A DNA stretch of 43,315 nucleotides from Bifidobacterium thermophilum DSM 20210 (GCA_000771265.1 JDUB01000021.1:1-43315), one strand, 5' to 3'. Positions 33,791 through 42,343 are shown, numbered from the stretch's first letter. The notes: generated by a model from the letters alone, not told the origin. Made by a program: numbers and translations.

Positions 33791-34262
33791 TAAATATCCC
33801 GCACTTCCCCTGTGCCTGATACTCAGCCTTTATTTGTTGTCAGCAGCCCCCGTTTCGTGGTCTGTGTGTAGTTCCTTGTAAACTGGCCTAATCACGTGTT
33901 GCAAAAGCACGACGCCCACTGAATAAACCGGGAATCGCGAGATAATCAACGCTAGGTTGGTGATTATATCGGAACAGCCAAGGCGTATCACGGTGCTTGT
34001 AAGTGTCTCCCGACTTTGGAGCAGCATAGCGATATTTTTTACAGGACTCTATGCGGTCACGCAGGAATGTTGATTTGCGCAAGTCTGAGGGCTCAGGAGC
34101 GCAGTCTGCGAACCATCGTCTTTCATCATCTGTTCGTAGTGATCGACCAGACATGTTTCAGCGTCAATTGAAAAATCCCATGGTGGATAAAGTCCGGAGA
34201 TTAGTTGCTCCACATGAGTTTAAGTTCTTTCACAACTAGCTCCTTCGTCCTACCGTTAAAGA
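33791..34262. other. gene-poor stretch before mcrC
   Basis: About 470 bases of mixed composition. Minus-strand frames such as 33888-34154 ('RDRIESCKKYRYAAPKSG') are broken or overlap in two frames and match no family I recognise. No terminal repeat or RNA gene seen. Confidence 0.35.
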
Positions 34263-35303
34263 TCATGCTACTTTCATATATTTTCTAGCGATAGAATCCA
34301 ACTGGAAGCGAATCGACGAGAAATCCTGGCTCAAATCAAGTGTTTTGATGCTGATCGGATTACCGCTCATCTTGTAATTCTTTTCAAATTTTCCTTCATC
34401 CTCGGTCTGCGCATATAAAAGCATACCTGCTACCTTCTCATGTGGCTTGCCATTCAGACTCTCCTCCTTGTTTTTTACATAGGTAAAAATCTGATACAAA
34501 TTATTCGAATAAGCCGTCAACCGATCGAACCGTTTCTGAAGGCTGTGCTGATAGTATTTCGCGTCGATAATCAGCGTACGATCTTCATATGTAAGCATAA
34601 TATCGGACTGCATAATCGGGAGGCATTCCTTAAACCCATCATCAAGCTGCCACGGAATCTGAGATGCGTTCGCGGTAATTTGTGGGAATTCCTTCCGGTA
34701 ATATTCCAGGATGAACTTTTCATATAGGTGGTACATCCTCTGCTCGTCAAGGAAATCCATCATTCGGACAGACCCATTCGACTTCGACTGTAGAAGTCCT
34801 TTTATCACAAGGTAGCACACCGAAATCAGCATTTGGTATGACTGGTTGTTCCGATTGAACTGCATCCTCCAGTTAATTGTCTGCACGTCAAGCGTTTTCG
34901 CATTGCCAAAGAATAGCAGAAGCTTCCGCAGCTCTTTCTTCCGTTCAGTTGAAATATCAGAACGAATCAGTAACAGCATCGTTGTCTTAAGTATCTGGTT
35001 CATATAAAAATCTTCTGTAAATTCATCATGCGTACAAACAAGCTGTCTTCGCGTGATGTTCCTTGCCTGAATGGATTCCGTAATCTCGATTTTCCCCCGT
35101 GGGCAGGTCAGCTCCTCTGTAGTTGGGACATAATCCTTCAAGAGCCCTCGTTTCAACTGAATAGAAACGCCCTTGACCAGAATAGCTGCGCACAAATCAG
35201 CTGAATTCTCAAATTTTTCTGTTGTTATGCTCTTATATCCCTGCTCATTCAATACCTTGAATGCGTAGGAAAGCATGTAATAAACATTGAGAACAGGAAT
35301 CAC
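34263..35303 (-). CDS. mcrC: McrC nuclease subunit of a type IV (McrBC) restriction system
   Basis: 346 residues. It starts MIPVLNVYYMLSYAFKVL, the usual McrC opening. The PD-(D/E)XK catalytic core is 'IMQSDIMLTYEDRTLIIDAKYY' in shape: Asp of QSDIML, then DAK, about residues 230-252. 'LYEKFILEYYRKEFP' lies just before. McrC binds the McrB GTPase hexamer and cuts modified DNA. Its ATG overlaps the mcrB stop by four bases. No disruption is visible, so the pair should be functional. Confidence 0.9.
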   Translation of the reverse strand: MIPVLNVYYMLSYAFKVLNEQGYKSITTEKFENSADLCAAILVKGVSIQLKRGLLKDYVPTTEELTCPRGKIEITESIQARNITRRQLVCTHDEFTEDFYMNQILKTTMLLLIRSDISTERKKELRKLLLFFGNAKTLDVQTINWRMQFNRNNQSYQMLISVCYLVIKGLLQSKSNGSVRMMDFLDEQRMYHLYEKFILEYYRKEFPQITANASQIPWQLDDGFKECLPIMQSDIMLTYEDRTLIIDAKYYQHSLQKRFDRLTAYSNNLYQIFTYVKNKEESLNGKPHEKVAGMLLYAQTEDEGKFEKNYKMSGNPISIKTLDLSQDFSSIRFQLDSIARKYMKVA

Positions 35304-37480
35304 TTAATCACACTCCTTAAATTATCAATCCATGTCTGTGCTTTCTCCGGCTCGTCGAACCAGTATTCCTGCAAAAGCGGAATCAGTTCATATTCGACAA
35401 TGCTGGATAAGGTCTGATCAGAAGTTTCTTTCAGATTGCCGAAATAGCTATGGCCAATCTGGAAACCTTCACCCAATGAATCGTCTGACGCTATAACATT
35501 ATTAAGGTCTTTCACGCAGGCTATCAGTTTATTGAACTTTTCACTCTGAAGGCTATCCTGATATTTTGTGAAACCATCTGTATCAAAACCAGGCGCCATT
35601 TCAAAAAAGGCAAATCTTCTACGGAGTGCATAGTCCATCATCGCAAGGCTGCGGTCAGCTGTATTCATCATGCCGATGATATAGACATTCTTGGGAACGG
35701 CGAACATCTCATCCGCATAGAGAAGTTTAAGTTCAATACCGCGCTTATCAGGCTCGATCAACATAAAAAGCTCGCCGAAAATTTTACTCAGATTTCCTCG
35801 GTTGATCTCGTCAATAATGAAGAAGTATGGCGTATCCTCACTATCGACCTCAGCTGATTTGCAGAAATCGTAAAATGCTCCGTGCTTTAATTCATAGCCT
35901 CCATTTGCGGTCGGCCGAAGGCCCATAATAAAATCTTCATAGGAGTAGCTCTGGTGAAACTGCACCATCATTACTCTGCTCGGGTCCTTGACACCCATAA
36001 TGGAATATGCCAGTCTCTTAGCCACATACGTTTTCCCGACACCAGGTGCACCCTGAAGGATCACGTTCTTCTTTCGCGTCAGGAGAGCTACCAGCGTGTC
36101 ATATTTCTTCTTATCCATATAGACGTCTTCAAGGAACATATCCTCGTCATATGGCTTCAACGCAGCTTCCTTCGGTTCTTCTTCTAAATCCTCCGTATCA
36201 ATATCAAAGAGTGCATTCAAATGATCAACAATGGATGTATAGGGCGTCATATCCGTCAATGTCTTCATTGGCGCAGTTCCGTCCGGATAATTCCACTCAC
36301 CATGATGGGTCCATTTCACTTTACGGATATTGGTATAATGCTTCCGCTTGGGGTGGTACTCATAATCTGATTCAACAACACCGCGACCGACAATTTGATG
36401 CAGGCCGTTCTTGGCAAAGACAATATCACCTGGCTTCATTTCATTGGCAAACTGCCATGTGGCATGAGCATCGTTTTTGTAGGATTTTGAAGGGTCCAAT
36501 TTGTCCTTCATCATCTGCTTCATTTCGTCTTTGCTGTTGAATGAAGACAGATCACCAATCTCATCCCAGCCGATTCCCATAATTCCATTGTTGTAAAACT
36601 CGTCCCAGCAGGCCGCATGATCGCCCGGAGAATATAACCAGTAATGTATGGTTTCGACTCCCTCATCGGCAATGGCCGCCCCTGTTGAATCACGCTGAGA
36701 TTGTGCTTTCTTCGCGGCAGCCTGTTCCTTGTTCACCTGTTCAGAATATCTCCAAGCCTCATAAGAGAGCTCTTTGAAATCATTTAAGGGAGTGTCCTCT
36801 CTTTGAAGATAAGCAGCCAGTTTATCCTCTATGTCAAAATATTGGCTGGCAGCAATCTTTGGCTCTACTTCTGGCAGTGTTTTAACAAATTCAACTGGAA
36901 GTTTCCCGGAATCATAGATGTACCACGTATTCCTTTGATCCAAGTTCAAAAATGTATCTGGGGCAATCCAGTAAAGTCCCATTGTGATTTTACTGTTGCC
37001 ATTACCCTTCTTGTTAATCGTCAGGTCAAAATACTTGGAAACCTTCTCGCGGTTCTCTACTGACGAATCTTTTGCATATCCCAATGCTGCTGAAAAAAGT
37101 TCCCAAAGATCAGGAATATCTCTTTTTTCTCGCCACGGAAGATAATAGTAAAATGTAGCGTTTTGATTGTTCAGTACCGGGATGCCGTCAAACGAGGTTG
37201 GAATTGAAGCCTTTACATCGAATGACTCTGCAATAGCAGATATGATTTTTATGCGGTTGCTTTCCTTCATCGAGCTTTTATTAAAAAGTCCGTAAATCGT
37301 AAACGGATCAATATCTATGAGATGATTATCCTTTTCCAAACTCGGCATGTTGATTCCCGCCTTCTCATAAATACGGGTAATCTTCGAAAGCAAAGGCTGC
37401 CGATCCTTTTTGTAAGGCAGGAGTTTCTCAGCTAACTCTGAATAAAACGGGGCCCAGTTGAATTGATTTGTATCTGCCAT
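35300..37480 (-). CDS. mcrB: McrB-type GTPase with EVE-like modified-base reader domain
   Basis: 726 residues. The AAA+ motor is intact: Walker A 'LQGAPGVGKTYVAKRL' about 473, Walker B 'FIIDEINRGNLSKIFGEL', and the McrB signature 'IGMMNTADRSLAMMDYALRRR'. Upstream, about residues 270-400, 'HYWLYSPGDHAACWDEF', 'GIGWDEIGDL' and 'MKPGDIVFAKNGLHQIVG' mark an EVE/YTH-like domain that reads modified bases. The first ~240 residues form a further helical domain ('FYYYLPWREKRDIPDLWEL') common in long McrB variants. AGAGGAA precedes the ATG. Low-GC codon use marks it as imported. Confidence 0.92.
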   Translation of the reverse strand: MADTNQFNWAPFYSELAEKLLPYKKDRQPLLSKITRIYEKAGINMPSLEKDNHLIDIDPFTIYGLFNKSSMKESNRIKIISAIAESFDVKASIPTSFDGIPVLNNQNATFYYYLPWREKRDIPDLWELFSAALGYAKDSSVENREKVSKYFDLTINKKGNGNSKITMGLYWIAPDTFLNLDQRNTWYIYDSGKLPVEFVKTLPEVEPKIAASQYFDIEDKLAAYLQREDTPLNDFKELSYEAWRYSEQVNKEQAAAKKAQSQRDSTGAAIADEGVETIHYWLYSPGDHAACWDEFYNNGIMGIGWDEIGDLSSFNSKDEMKQMMKDKLDPSKSYKNDAHATWQFANEMKPGDIVFAKNGLHQIVGRGVVESDYEYHPKRKHYTNIRKVKWTHHGEWNYPDGTAPMKTLTDMTPYTSIVDHLNALFDIDTEDLEEEPKEAALKPYDEDMFLEDVYMDKKKYDTLVALLTRKKNVILQGAPGVGKTYVAKRLAYSIMGVKDPSRVMMVQFHQSYSYEDFIMGLRPTANGGYELKHGAFYDFCKSAEVDSEDTPYFFIIDEINRGNLSKIFGELFMLIEPDKRGIELKLLYADEMFAVPKNVYIIGMMNTADRSLAMMDYALRRRFAFFEMAPGFDTDGFTKYQDSLQSEKFNKLIACVKDLNNVIASDDSLGEGFQIGHSYFGNLKETSDQTLSSIVEYELIPLLQEYWFDEPEKAQTWIDNLRSVIK

Positions 37481-37512
37481 ATTCGATTCCTCTTTCTAAC
37501 TTTTTAATAGCC

Positions 37513-37815
37513 TCATATAGCTGAAACAATAGAATCAGTATTCCATCCAACAATCTCGTCAGCAGCTCTTTTAACTGTTAAGGAAGTTCTTTCTGATCCC
37601 CATGTCTAGATTGCAATAATCCTTTTCCCCATAGATTTTTCCATTTCAATCTCAATATTGATCCATTTACTAAAAGCTGCATAAACACCTGCTAGCATAA
37701 GGACACAACTGACCGGCTGAACCTTCCTTCCTATAGCTTCTTTAAGCTGATAGTCATACCTGGAATTATGTATGAGATCATTTTTCGGAACTGCATAATT
37801 CCGGTATGTGAAATA
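37513..37815 (-). pseudogene. Thoeris ThsB-like TIR protein (DUF1863-type), 5'-truncated and with a stop
   Basis: The minus-strand frame from about 37815 reads 'FTYRNYAVPKNDLIHNSR', 'QPVSCVLMLAGVYAAFSKW', 'INIEIEMEKSMGKRIIAI', then TAG (37608-37606), then 'TWGSERTSLTVKRAADEIVG' and 'WNTDSIVSAI' to a stop at 37513. This is the body of the MTH538/ThsB TIR-like family, whose complete members start about 30 residues earlier with 'LFISHSW..'. The N-terminus is missing because the frame joins directly onto the MmeI-like remnant, and one codon (probably Lys AAG or Glu GAG) has become TAG. ThsB makes a cyclic ADP-ribose signal for ThsA; no ThsA gene is present. Confidence 0.75.
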
Positions 37816-37824
37816 TGCATACTG

Positions 37825-38963
37825 TCAAGGAACTTTAGTCCGGCAAGCTTGTCCTGGTAATCGCGAAGACGGTGCGACCTCGCCCCGTCCCCCAGGGTCT
37901 GGTCCTTCTCGATACGGTCCAGTTCCGCAGATAACCCATCAAGGAACAACGGATCGATGACACGATGGATGTTCTTCACCGCGGTGTAATGCATGCCGCC
38001 TTGGCTACGCTGGTCATGGCTGAGGGTCTCCTCCATCAGCGACCCGAAAATGACAGGGCTGATCTGGCGCCAATTGAATCCCTTCCCTGCGGCAAGCAGC
38101 GAATCACGGATTACATCTGTAAACTGTGGAATCTCGATCGGATTGGCGAACAGGCCGCCGTTGACATACGGGAAGGCCTTCAGCTCATCCTCGAGATACT
38201 GGTCACGATCTTCGAACTTCGTGTTCAGCACATGGAACAAATCAATCACGGCGCGGCGCAGACGCGCGGCATCATAACTCCCAATATACTGGCCGAACGC
38301 ATCCGGCTTGAACAACCCGGCATCCTCTGCATACAAGCAGAACACCAGACGCACAGTCAACACGGCGAGACTGTGGTGCGATTGAGAAGCATCCGGGTCT
38401 GCATACTTAGCGGCCAGCGCATTATGCAGATTCGCGACCAGCAATCCCGCATGCTCCGAAAGATGTTGCTCATGCATGATTCGACTATTGTCCTTACCGA
38501 ACACGCTGATGAGATTGCCTAGATGATCATAGAGGTCCTCAAGCGCAAAATCGTCCGCAGGCTCACCCTTGGCACGCGGATCCGCCTCAAGATCATACGG
38601 ACGGAAACGCCGGAAATTGCACACACATATCTTTGAAGGCTTCAGGCTCAACGGAAGATTGTCGGAATAACGAACCGCCTGCTGGACTGGCGTGACCACG
38701 GTCCCCTGCCGTGGCTCAGGCTTATCCAAATCAATGTCGCTACTCTTCTGTTCGACCAGGAATCGGGCATCCGGGCACAGCACATCGATGAACCCGTTAC
38801 CAGCGGTCTTGTGTTCAAACTGGGTAGATTCGATTGCATGCTGAAGCCCCAACACATTCTGCATCAAATCAAGCCAGAACAGTTGAGTCTCCTACTTTTC
38901 ATCGCCCCGGCCACGCCACCGGTCGATGAACTCTTCCACACGCTGCTTCTGATTCAATGCCAT
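37825..38963 (-). pseudogene. N-terminal remnant of an MmeI-like restriction enzyme/methyltransferase, with amber stop
   Basis: From ATG 38963 the frame reads MALNQKQRVEEFIDRWRGRG, hits TAG (38894-38892) after 23 codons, then continues as 'ETQLFWLDLMQNVLGL'. The N-terminal PD-(D/E)XK nuclease 'FIDVLCPDARFLVEQKSSD' and the helical linker ('LVFCLYAEDAGLF', 'ISPVIFGSLMEETL') are normal for MmeI/type IIG fusions. Homology ends at 'LAGLKFLD', exactly where motif I (DPACGSGNF) should follow; the DNA then becomes the TIR-like remnant, whose junction adds a false tail to 37731. Re-initiation at the TTG at 38867 could give a nuclease fragment only. Confidence 0.85.
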
Positions 38964-39048
38964 GACACCATCATCCCTCACCCCAGACACACGAAAATGC
39001 ATTGATACAGAATGATGTAAATATGTATCGCATCCTCTTCTCGATATG

Positions 39049-39136
39049 TATTCCTGTATTTCATTATCTCTGTATCTACGTATCTCTGTATTGCAATATT
39101 TCAGTATCGCTGCATTTCAGTATTTGAGTATTGAAG
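39049..39136. repeat. phased array 1 of degenerate 8-bp repeats (11 units)
   Basis: TAT (once CAT) recurs exactly every 8 bases at 39049, 39057, 39065, 39073, 39081, 39089, 39097, 39105, 39113, 39121 and 39129. The unit is about TATYYCNG, with TATTTCAG and TATCTCTG the best copies. The units drift in sequence but not in length. No family of repeats I know matches. Confidence 0.75.
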
Positions 39137-39148
39137 TCGCCTGTTTTC

Positions 39149-39174
39149 GATACAGGAATATGTATACCTGTATC
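39149..39174. repeat. inverted repeat between the two octamer arrays
   Basis: GATACAGG (39149-39156) and CCTGTATC (39167-39174), perfect 8-base arms with a 10-base AT-rich spacer. It lies between the two 8-bp arrays. Confidence 0.6.
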
Positions 39175-39195
39175 CCAACTGCGCTGTTCAATACA

Positions 39196-39283
39196 TATCT
39201 ACATATCCCTGTATTTCCGTTTTCCGGTATTACCGTATTCCAGCATTTCAGTATTTCATCATTGCCGTATTTACATACCATCG
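39196..39283. repeat. phased array 2 of degenerate 8-bp repeats (11 units)
   Basis: TAT/CAT/TTT/TAC recurs every 8 bases at 39196, 39204, 39212, 39220, 39228, 39236, 39244, 39252, 39260, 39268 and 39276. It has the same consensus as array 1 (TATYYCNG) and the same orientation, but is offset from it by a non-multiple of 8. Confidence 0.75.
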
Positions 39284-39376
39284 GACATTCCGACAGGCAA
39301 GTGACATGGTTCTCTCAAGCCATGCGGCACAGTCCTTCATGCGGGATTATCTCTGCGCAGAGAGCAAAGCAAAAGA

Positions 39377-39457
39377 GGCATACCGCCTGTGGCCTGTCTG
39401 GCCTTGTTTGCATTGCCATGGTCAGGGAAAGGGATGAAGATCAGCAAGCGGTATGCC
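39377..39457. repeat. 10-bp inverted repeat upstream of the membrane-anchored protein gene
   Basis: GGCATACCGC (39377-39386) and GCGGTATGCC (39448-39457), perfect arms with a 61-base spacer, about 160 bases before the start at 39614. The surrounding 39284-39613 stretch otherwise shows no gene; the open frame from 39389 is just an upstream extension. May be a regulator site. Confidence 0.4.
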
Positions 39458-39613
39458 CTGGCTGACATTCTACTCGTCACAAGCTACTACCAACTTCATT
39501 CCGGCAAGCAATCAGCGTCTCACAAGCAACGCAAAGGATGGCAACGTCAGACATTGGGTGCATGGCGTTTACGCCATGATATGCAAGAGATAGCAGAGGC
39601 AAGGAAACACACC

Positions 39614-40244
39614 ATGGAGATGGACAACAAGACCAAGGTAATCGCCACCATTGCGGCCGTCGTGCTTGTCGTGGACGGTGTGACGGGCGGCGTGGCGTGG
39701 CACAACCAACAGGAGGCCGTCCAAGCCGCACAGCAGCTGGCGGCCGCCCAGACCGGCCTGCTCGACGTCGCTGAAGGACGCAAAGGCCGACAGGACGGAG
39801 TGGCTGAAGCTTGTGGACGGGACGCGAAAACCACGGCGAAAACCGATAAGGCCCAGGTGAAAGACGCGAAGACCCTCGACACGCTAGCTACGGAGCTGAA
39901 AGCCAAGGCGCCGACGATCACCGCGTGCACAGGTGATACCGCCGACCGGGTGGGCAAGGCGGCGAAACGCATCAGCCTTGAGACCGCATGGTACGTGACC
40001 CATACGAAGAGACTGAAGCAAGCGGTGGAGGCCGTCCAGGCGTCTCTCCTGACAGACTTATACTTATAGCCGTTCGTCAGGTTCGACGGCCGGCAGCCGA
40101 TCCGGCGGCTCCACCGGTTCGACCGGCGGGCAGACAGGACAGCAGAGTCCAGGCGGCTCGACACATAGCAGCAGTTCTAACGGTGAATACTGTATAGCTG
40201 GCGATACCAGTGGACGTGAAGCAGTCGAGGTTCCCTGCGACTGA
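39614..40244 (+). pseudogene. membrane-anchored helical protein (colicin-transporter-like), apparent frameshift near its end
   Basis: Starts MEMDNKTKVIATIAAVVLVV, with AAGGA upstream; one membrane segment then 'GGVAWHNQQEAVQAAQQLAA' and a long helical exported region, as in bifidobacterial proteins loosely called colicin transporters. The frame stops at 40069 after 'LLTDLYL'. A neighbouring frame from about 40065 continues as a Ser/Gly linker (SGSTAGSRSGGSTGSTGG) and a compact end 'EYCIAGDTSGREAVEVPCD' to TGA 40244, which looks like the true C-terminus. So a 1-base change probably split it. The 151-residue first part may still be made. Confidence 0.6.
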
Positions 40245-40517
40245 ATAATCACGCTTTCTCCCTTCGCCCTCTTCAAGCCTTCCGCTTCAAGAGGACTTTT
40301 GCATCTCCCTGCATAGCGCCCTTCTAACAATATCCATCGAACGAAGGGATGCATCTATGCATACGCATCTCCCACCGTGGCTCCGCGCTTTGAAATGCGC
40401 CGACGCGGCATTGACGGCGATCGCCACGCTCGCGGTCGGTCTGATCACGACCGATACGACAACAGCCACGCCTCCGTACCATTCCGACGCCCAAGATGCC
40501 GATTCAGTCCACGCCGC
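40245..40517. other. gap before whiB with a possible short exported peptide gene
   Basis: A plus-strand ATG at 40357 has a good AAGGG site and encodes 'ALTAIATLAVGLITTD', a possible signal segment, but the frame then runs antisense through the whole of whiB and into rep, and is most likely not a real gene beyond its start. No other feature found. Confidence 0.3.
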
Positions 40518-41099
40518 TCATGTTTCACCGTCTTCAGCGAATAGCGTCGGCTGGAAGTCCTCATCTTGTCGCTTTGTTCGGGAAATATGGACACCCGTCT
40601 GTTTCCGCTTGTCTGACGGGCGTTTCGGTGGTTCTTGCGCTTCCGGCTTTCCTTTCGTTTTTTTACCCGCTTTGACGGCGCGTGGATGGGTCGCGCGCCA
40701 TGCCGCCTGGGATTCGTTGCGCTCGTCTCGCCTGCGCCGCATATTCGATGCGATGCGTGCAGCCTTGACATGTTCAGGATGCGTGCGTATCCATCGAATC
40801 AACGCCTCACGCGGCGCCGTATCCCGTGGCGTACACGGGCATCCGTCTTCAATCGCCATGCGCGCCAGTAGCCTGCGGCCTTTCAGTCCCAGTCCCCCGA
40901 TGACTCCCCAACGGTCATGGCTTACTATGCCCGTCGCTATGCATTCGGCCTGCATCGGGCACTGGTCGCAGATTGCAATCGCCGTGCGAATCATCGCCCG
41001 CCGTGTGGCGACATCCCCCACCGATTCTGTACCCCACATCAGGTCTTGGATTCGAGGCTCGATTCCGTGGCAAAATCCTCCCTTGACGCCGGTCATCAT
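40518..41099 (-). CDS. WhiB-family transcriptional regulator
   Basis: 193 residues. Four cysteines at 10, 44, 47 and 53 (FCHG, then 'CDQCPMQAEC') form the WhiB iron-sulfur site, followed by the turn 'RWGVIGGLG' (64-70). The basic C-terminal half ('RRRRDERNESQ', 'KAGKKTKGKPEAQ') would bind DNA. WhiB proteins are restricted to Actinobacteria and their phages and plasmids, which supports the host assignment. ATGA overlap with the replication gene upstream (minus strand) suggests it controls the element. The tail is longer than typical WhiB proteins (about 80-130). Confidence 0.88.
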   Translation of the reverse strand: MMTGVKGGFCHGIEPRIQDLMWGTESVGDVATRRAMIRTAIAICDQCPMQAECIATGIVSHDRWGVIGGLGLKGRRLLARMAIEDGCPCTPRDTAPREALIRWIRTHPEHVKAARIASNMRRRRDERNESQAAWRATHPRAVKAGKKTKGKPEAQEPPKRPSDKRKQTGVHISRTKRQDEDFQPTLFAEDGET

Positions 41100-42343
41100 G
41101 CACCTCCCTCACGAACAGGATGGGCTCCAGTATTCGCGGACGTCCGTTCCCAGGCGCCCGCGTTCATGCGGGAAGCAATCTGCAATGCCTGCTCTTGCAA
41201 GCGTTCATCGGTTTGGACTTGTTCTCTGGTACAGCCGAGTTCGGCGAGCACATGCGAACACAGCCAGGTGTGCTGGTGCGGACGACGTTCCGCCTGCGGC
41301 TTGTCACGTTCGACTGTCTGGGCCTCGTATGCGCGTTGCTTGTCGATCAGGTCAACGGCGTAGTCGTTGACGATGTCCGGCCAGTTCGCGGCAAGCGCCC
41401 TGCCGGTCATCACGCGGCGAAGCCAGAACGTGTTCGACGGCATCCATGCGACCACGCGCAACATCTCGTCCTCGGCAAGCGCCTGTCCCCCGCCCGCGTC
41501 GTGCTTGTGGATGCGTTCGAGCAGGCTTCCGACGGCTCGCCGGTCGCGGCGTGTCGGCTCAGGGGTCTCCAGGCCAAGCGCCGAGCGCATTCGGGAAAGC
41601 GCATCAAGCACATCATTCACCCCGTCTCCGCCGCCAACGTCATGCGTTACGGGCTCGGATACGGGCTGCCGTCGGATAGACCGCGACGCGCTACGCTGCT
41701 TCCTGCCGCCGATGCCAGCCGCCTCATTTCGAATCGCGGGGGGATGCCCCGTAGGGGCAGGGGAAGATTGTTGGTTATTTGTAGGTAGGTGGACATTCTG
41801 ACCGGTTCGCGGGGACACAATGTCCACCTTGTTTTCGCCGGATTTTCCAGACCGGACATTCTGACCGGTCTGAGAAACCGTTGAAATCATTAGGTTTTCG
41901 TCAGGGTGGACATTCTGACCGGTCTGCCGTGCATCATTCACGGGCTCTGCCGCCCCACCTGCCCGAAGGTGCTCTGCACGCTCCTGGGCACGCTCTGCGC
42001 GTCCTTCGTCGGCGAGGGTTTCGAAATTCTCGATGAGTACGTCATACACCTTGGACCGGTAGCCACGACGTACCCACTGGCCGGTCTCCGGGTTCCTTGC
42101 ATTCCATGACTGGTCGGGATTCACCCGCATATACCCCAGCTCGCACAACCGCGTCAAAGCCCGACGCACGGTCTTCTCGTCACAGAAGCACGCGGATGCC
42201 ACCGTCGCCAGCGACGGCCATGCACACCTGCCATCCATGTAGTACGCACGGTACGCATAATATGCGAGCACCGCTCCCGTAACCGGCGTCAATCTGCCAT
42301 CCGACAACCGGTACACCTTCTCGACTGTTCCAGCGGTCACCAC
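41096..42343 (-). CDS. replication-initiator-like winged-helix protein
   Basis: 415 residues from GTG 42343, with GGAGG six bases upstream. The N-terminal ~90 residues are a winged helix like phage/plasmid initiators ('WPSLATVASACFCDEKTVRR', 'ALTRLCELGYMRV'). A variable linker holds three copies of TGQNV (about 141, 159, 180), encoded by near-identical 16-base repeats. The C-terminal half ('LLERIHKHDAGGGQALAED', 'WLRRVMTGRALAANWPDI') is a helical domain seen in actinobacterial element proteins. Probably starts replication of the element, with the repeats as binding sites. It heads an operon with whiB. Confidence 0.7.
   Translation of the reverse strand: MVTAGTVEKVYRLSDGRLTPVTGAVLAYYAYRAYYMDGRCAWPSLATVASACFCDEKTVRRALTRLCELGYMRVNPDQSWNARNPETGQWVRRGYRSKVYDVLIENFETLADEGRAERAQERAEHLRAGGAAEPVNDARQTGQNVHPDENLMISTVSQTGQNVRSGKSGENKVDIVSPRTGQNVHLPTNNQQSSPAPTGHPPAIRNEAAGIGGRKQRSASRSIRRQPVSEPVTHDVGGGDGVNDVLDALSRMRSALGLETPEPTRRDRRAVGSLLERIHKHDAGGGQALAEDEMLRVVAWMPSNTFWLRRVMTGRALAANWPDIVNDYAVDLIDKQRAYEAQTVERDKPQAERRPHQHTWLCSHVLAELGCTREQVQTDERLQEQALQIASRMNAGAWERTSANTGAHPVREGGA
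41791..41923. repeat. three iteron-like direct repeats inside the replication gene
   Basis: GGACATTCTGACCGGT occurs at 41791-41806, 41854-41869 and 41908-41923, the outer two preceded by GGT. An inverted GTGTCC/TGTCCACC remnant follows near 41812. Copies are 54-63 bases apart and encode TGQNV on the minus strand. Confidence 0.65.

Noticed and set aside
39016..39283. CRISPR array
   Set aside because: The repeat unit is 8 bases with no separate spacers and no cas genes; the regular period is of another kind.
39046..39465. 139-residue frame over the octamer arrays
   Set aside because: Translation is a Tyr/Phe/Ser-rich artefact of the repeats, without ribosome site or family.
40357..41370. 337-residue plus-strand open frame
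   Set aside because: It is antisense to whiB and the rep 3' end, both clear genes; only its first ~50 codons could be real.
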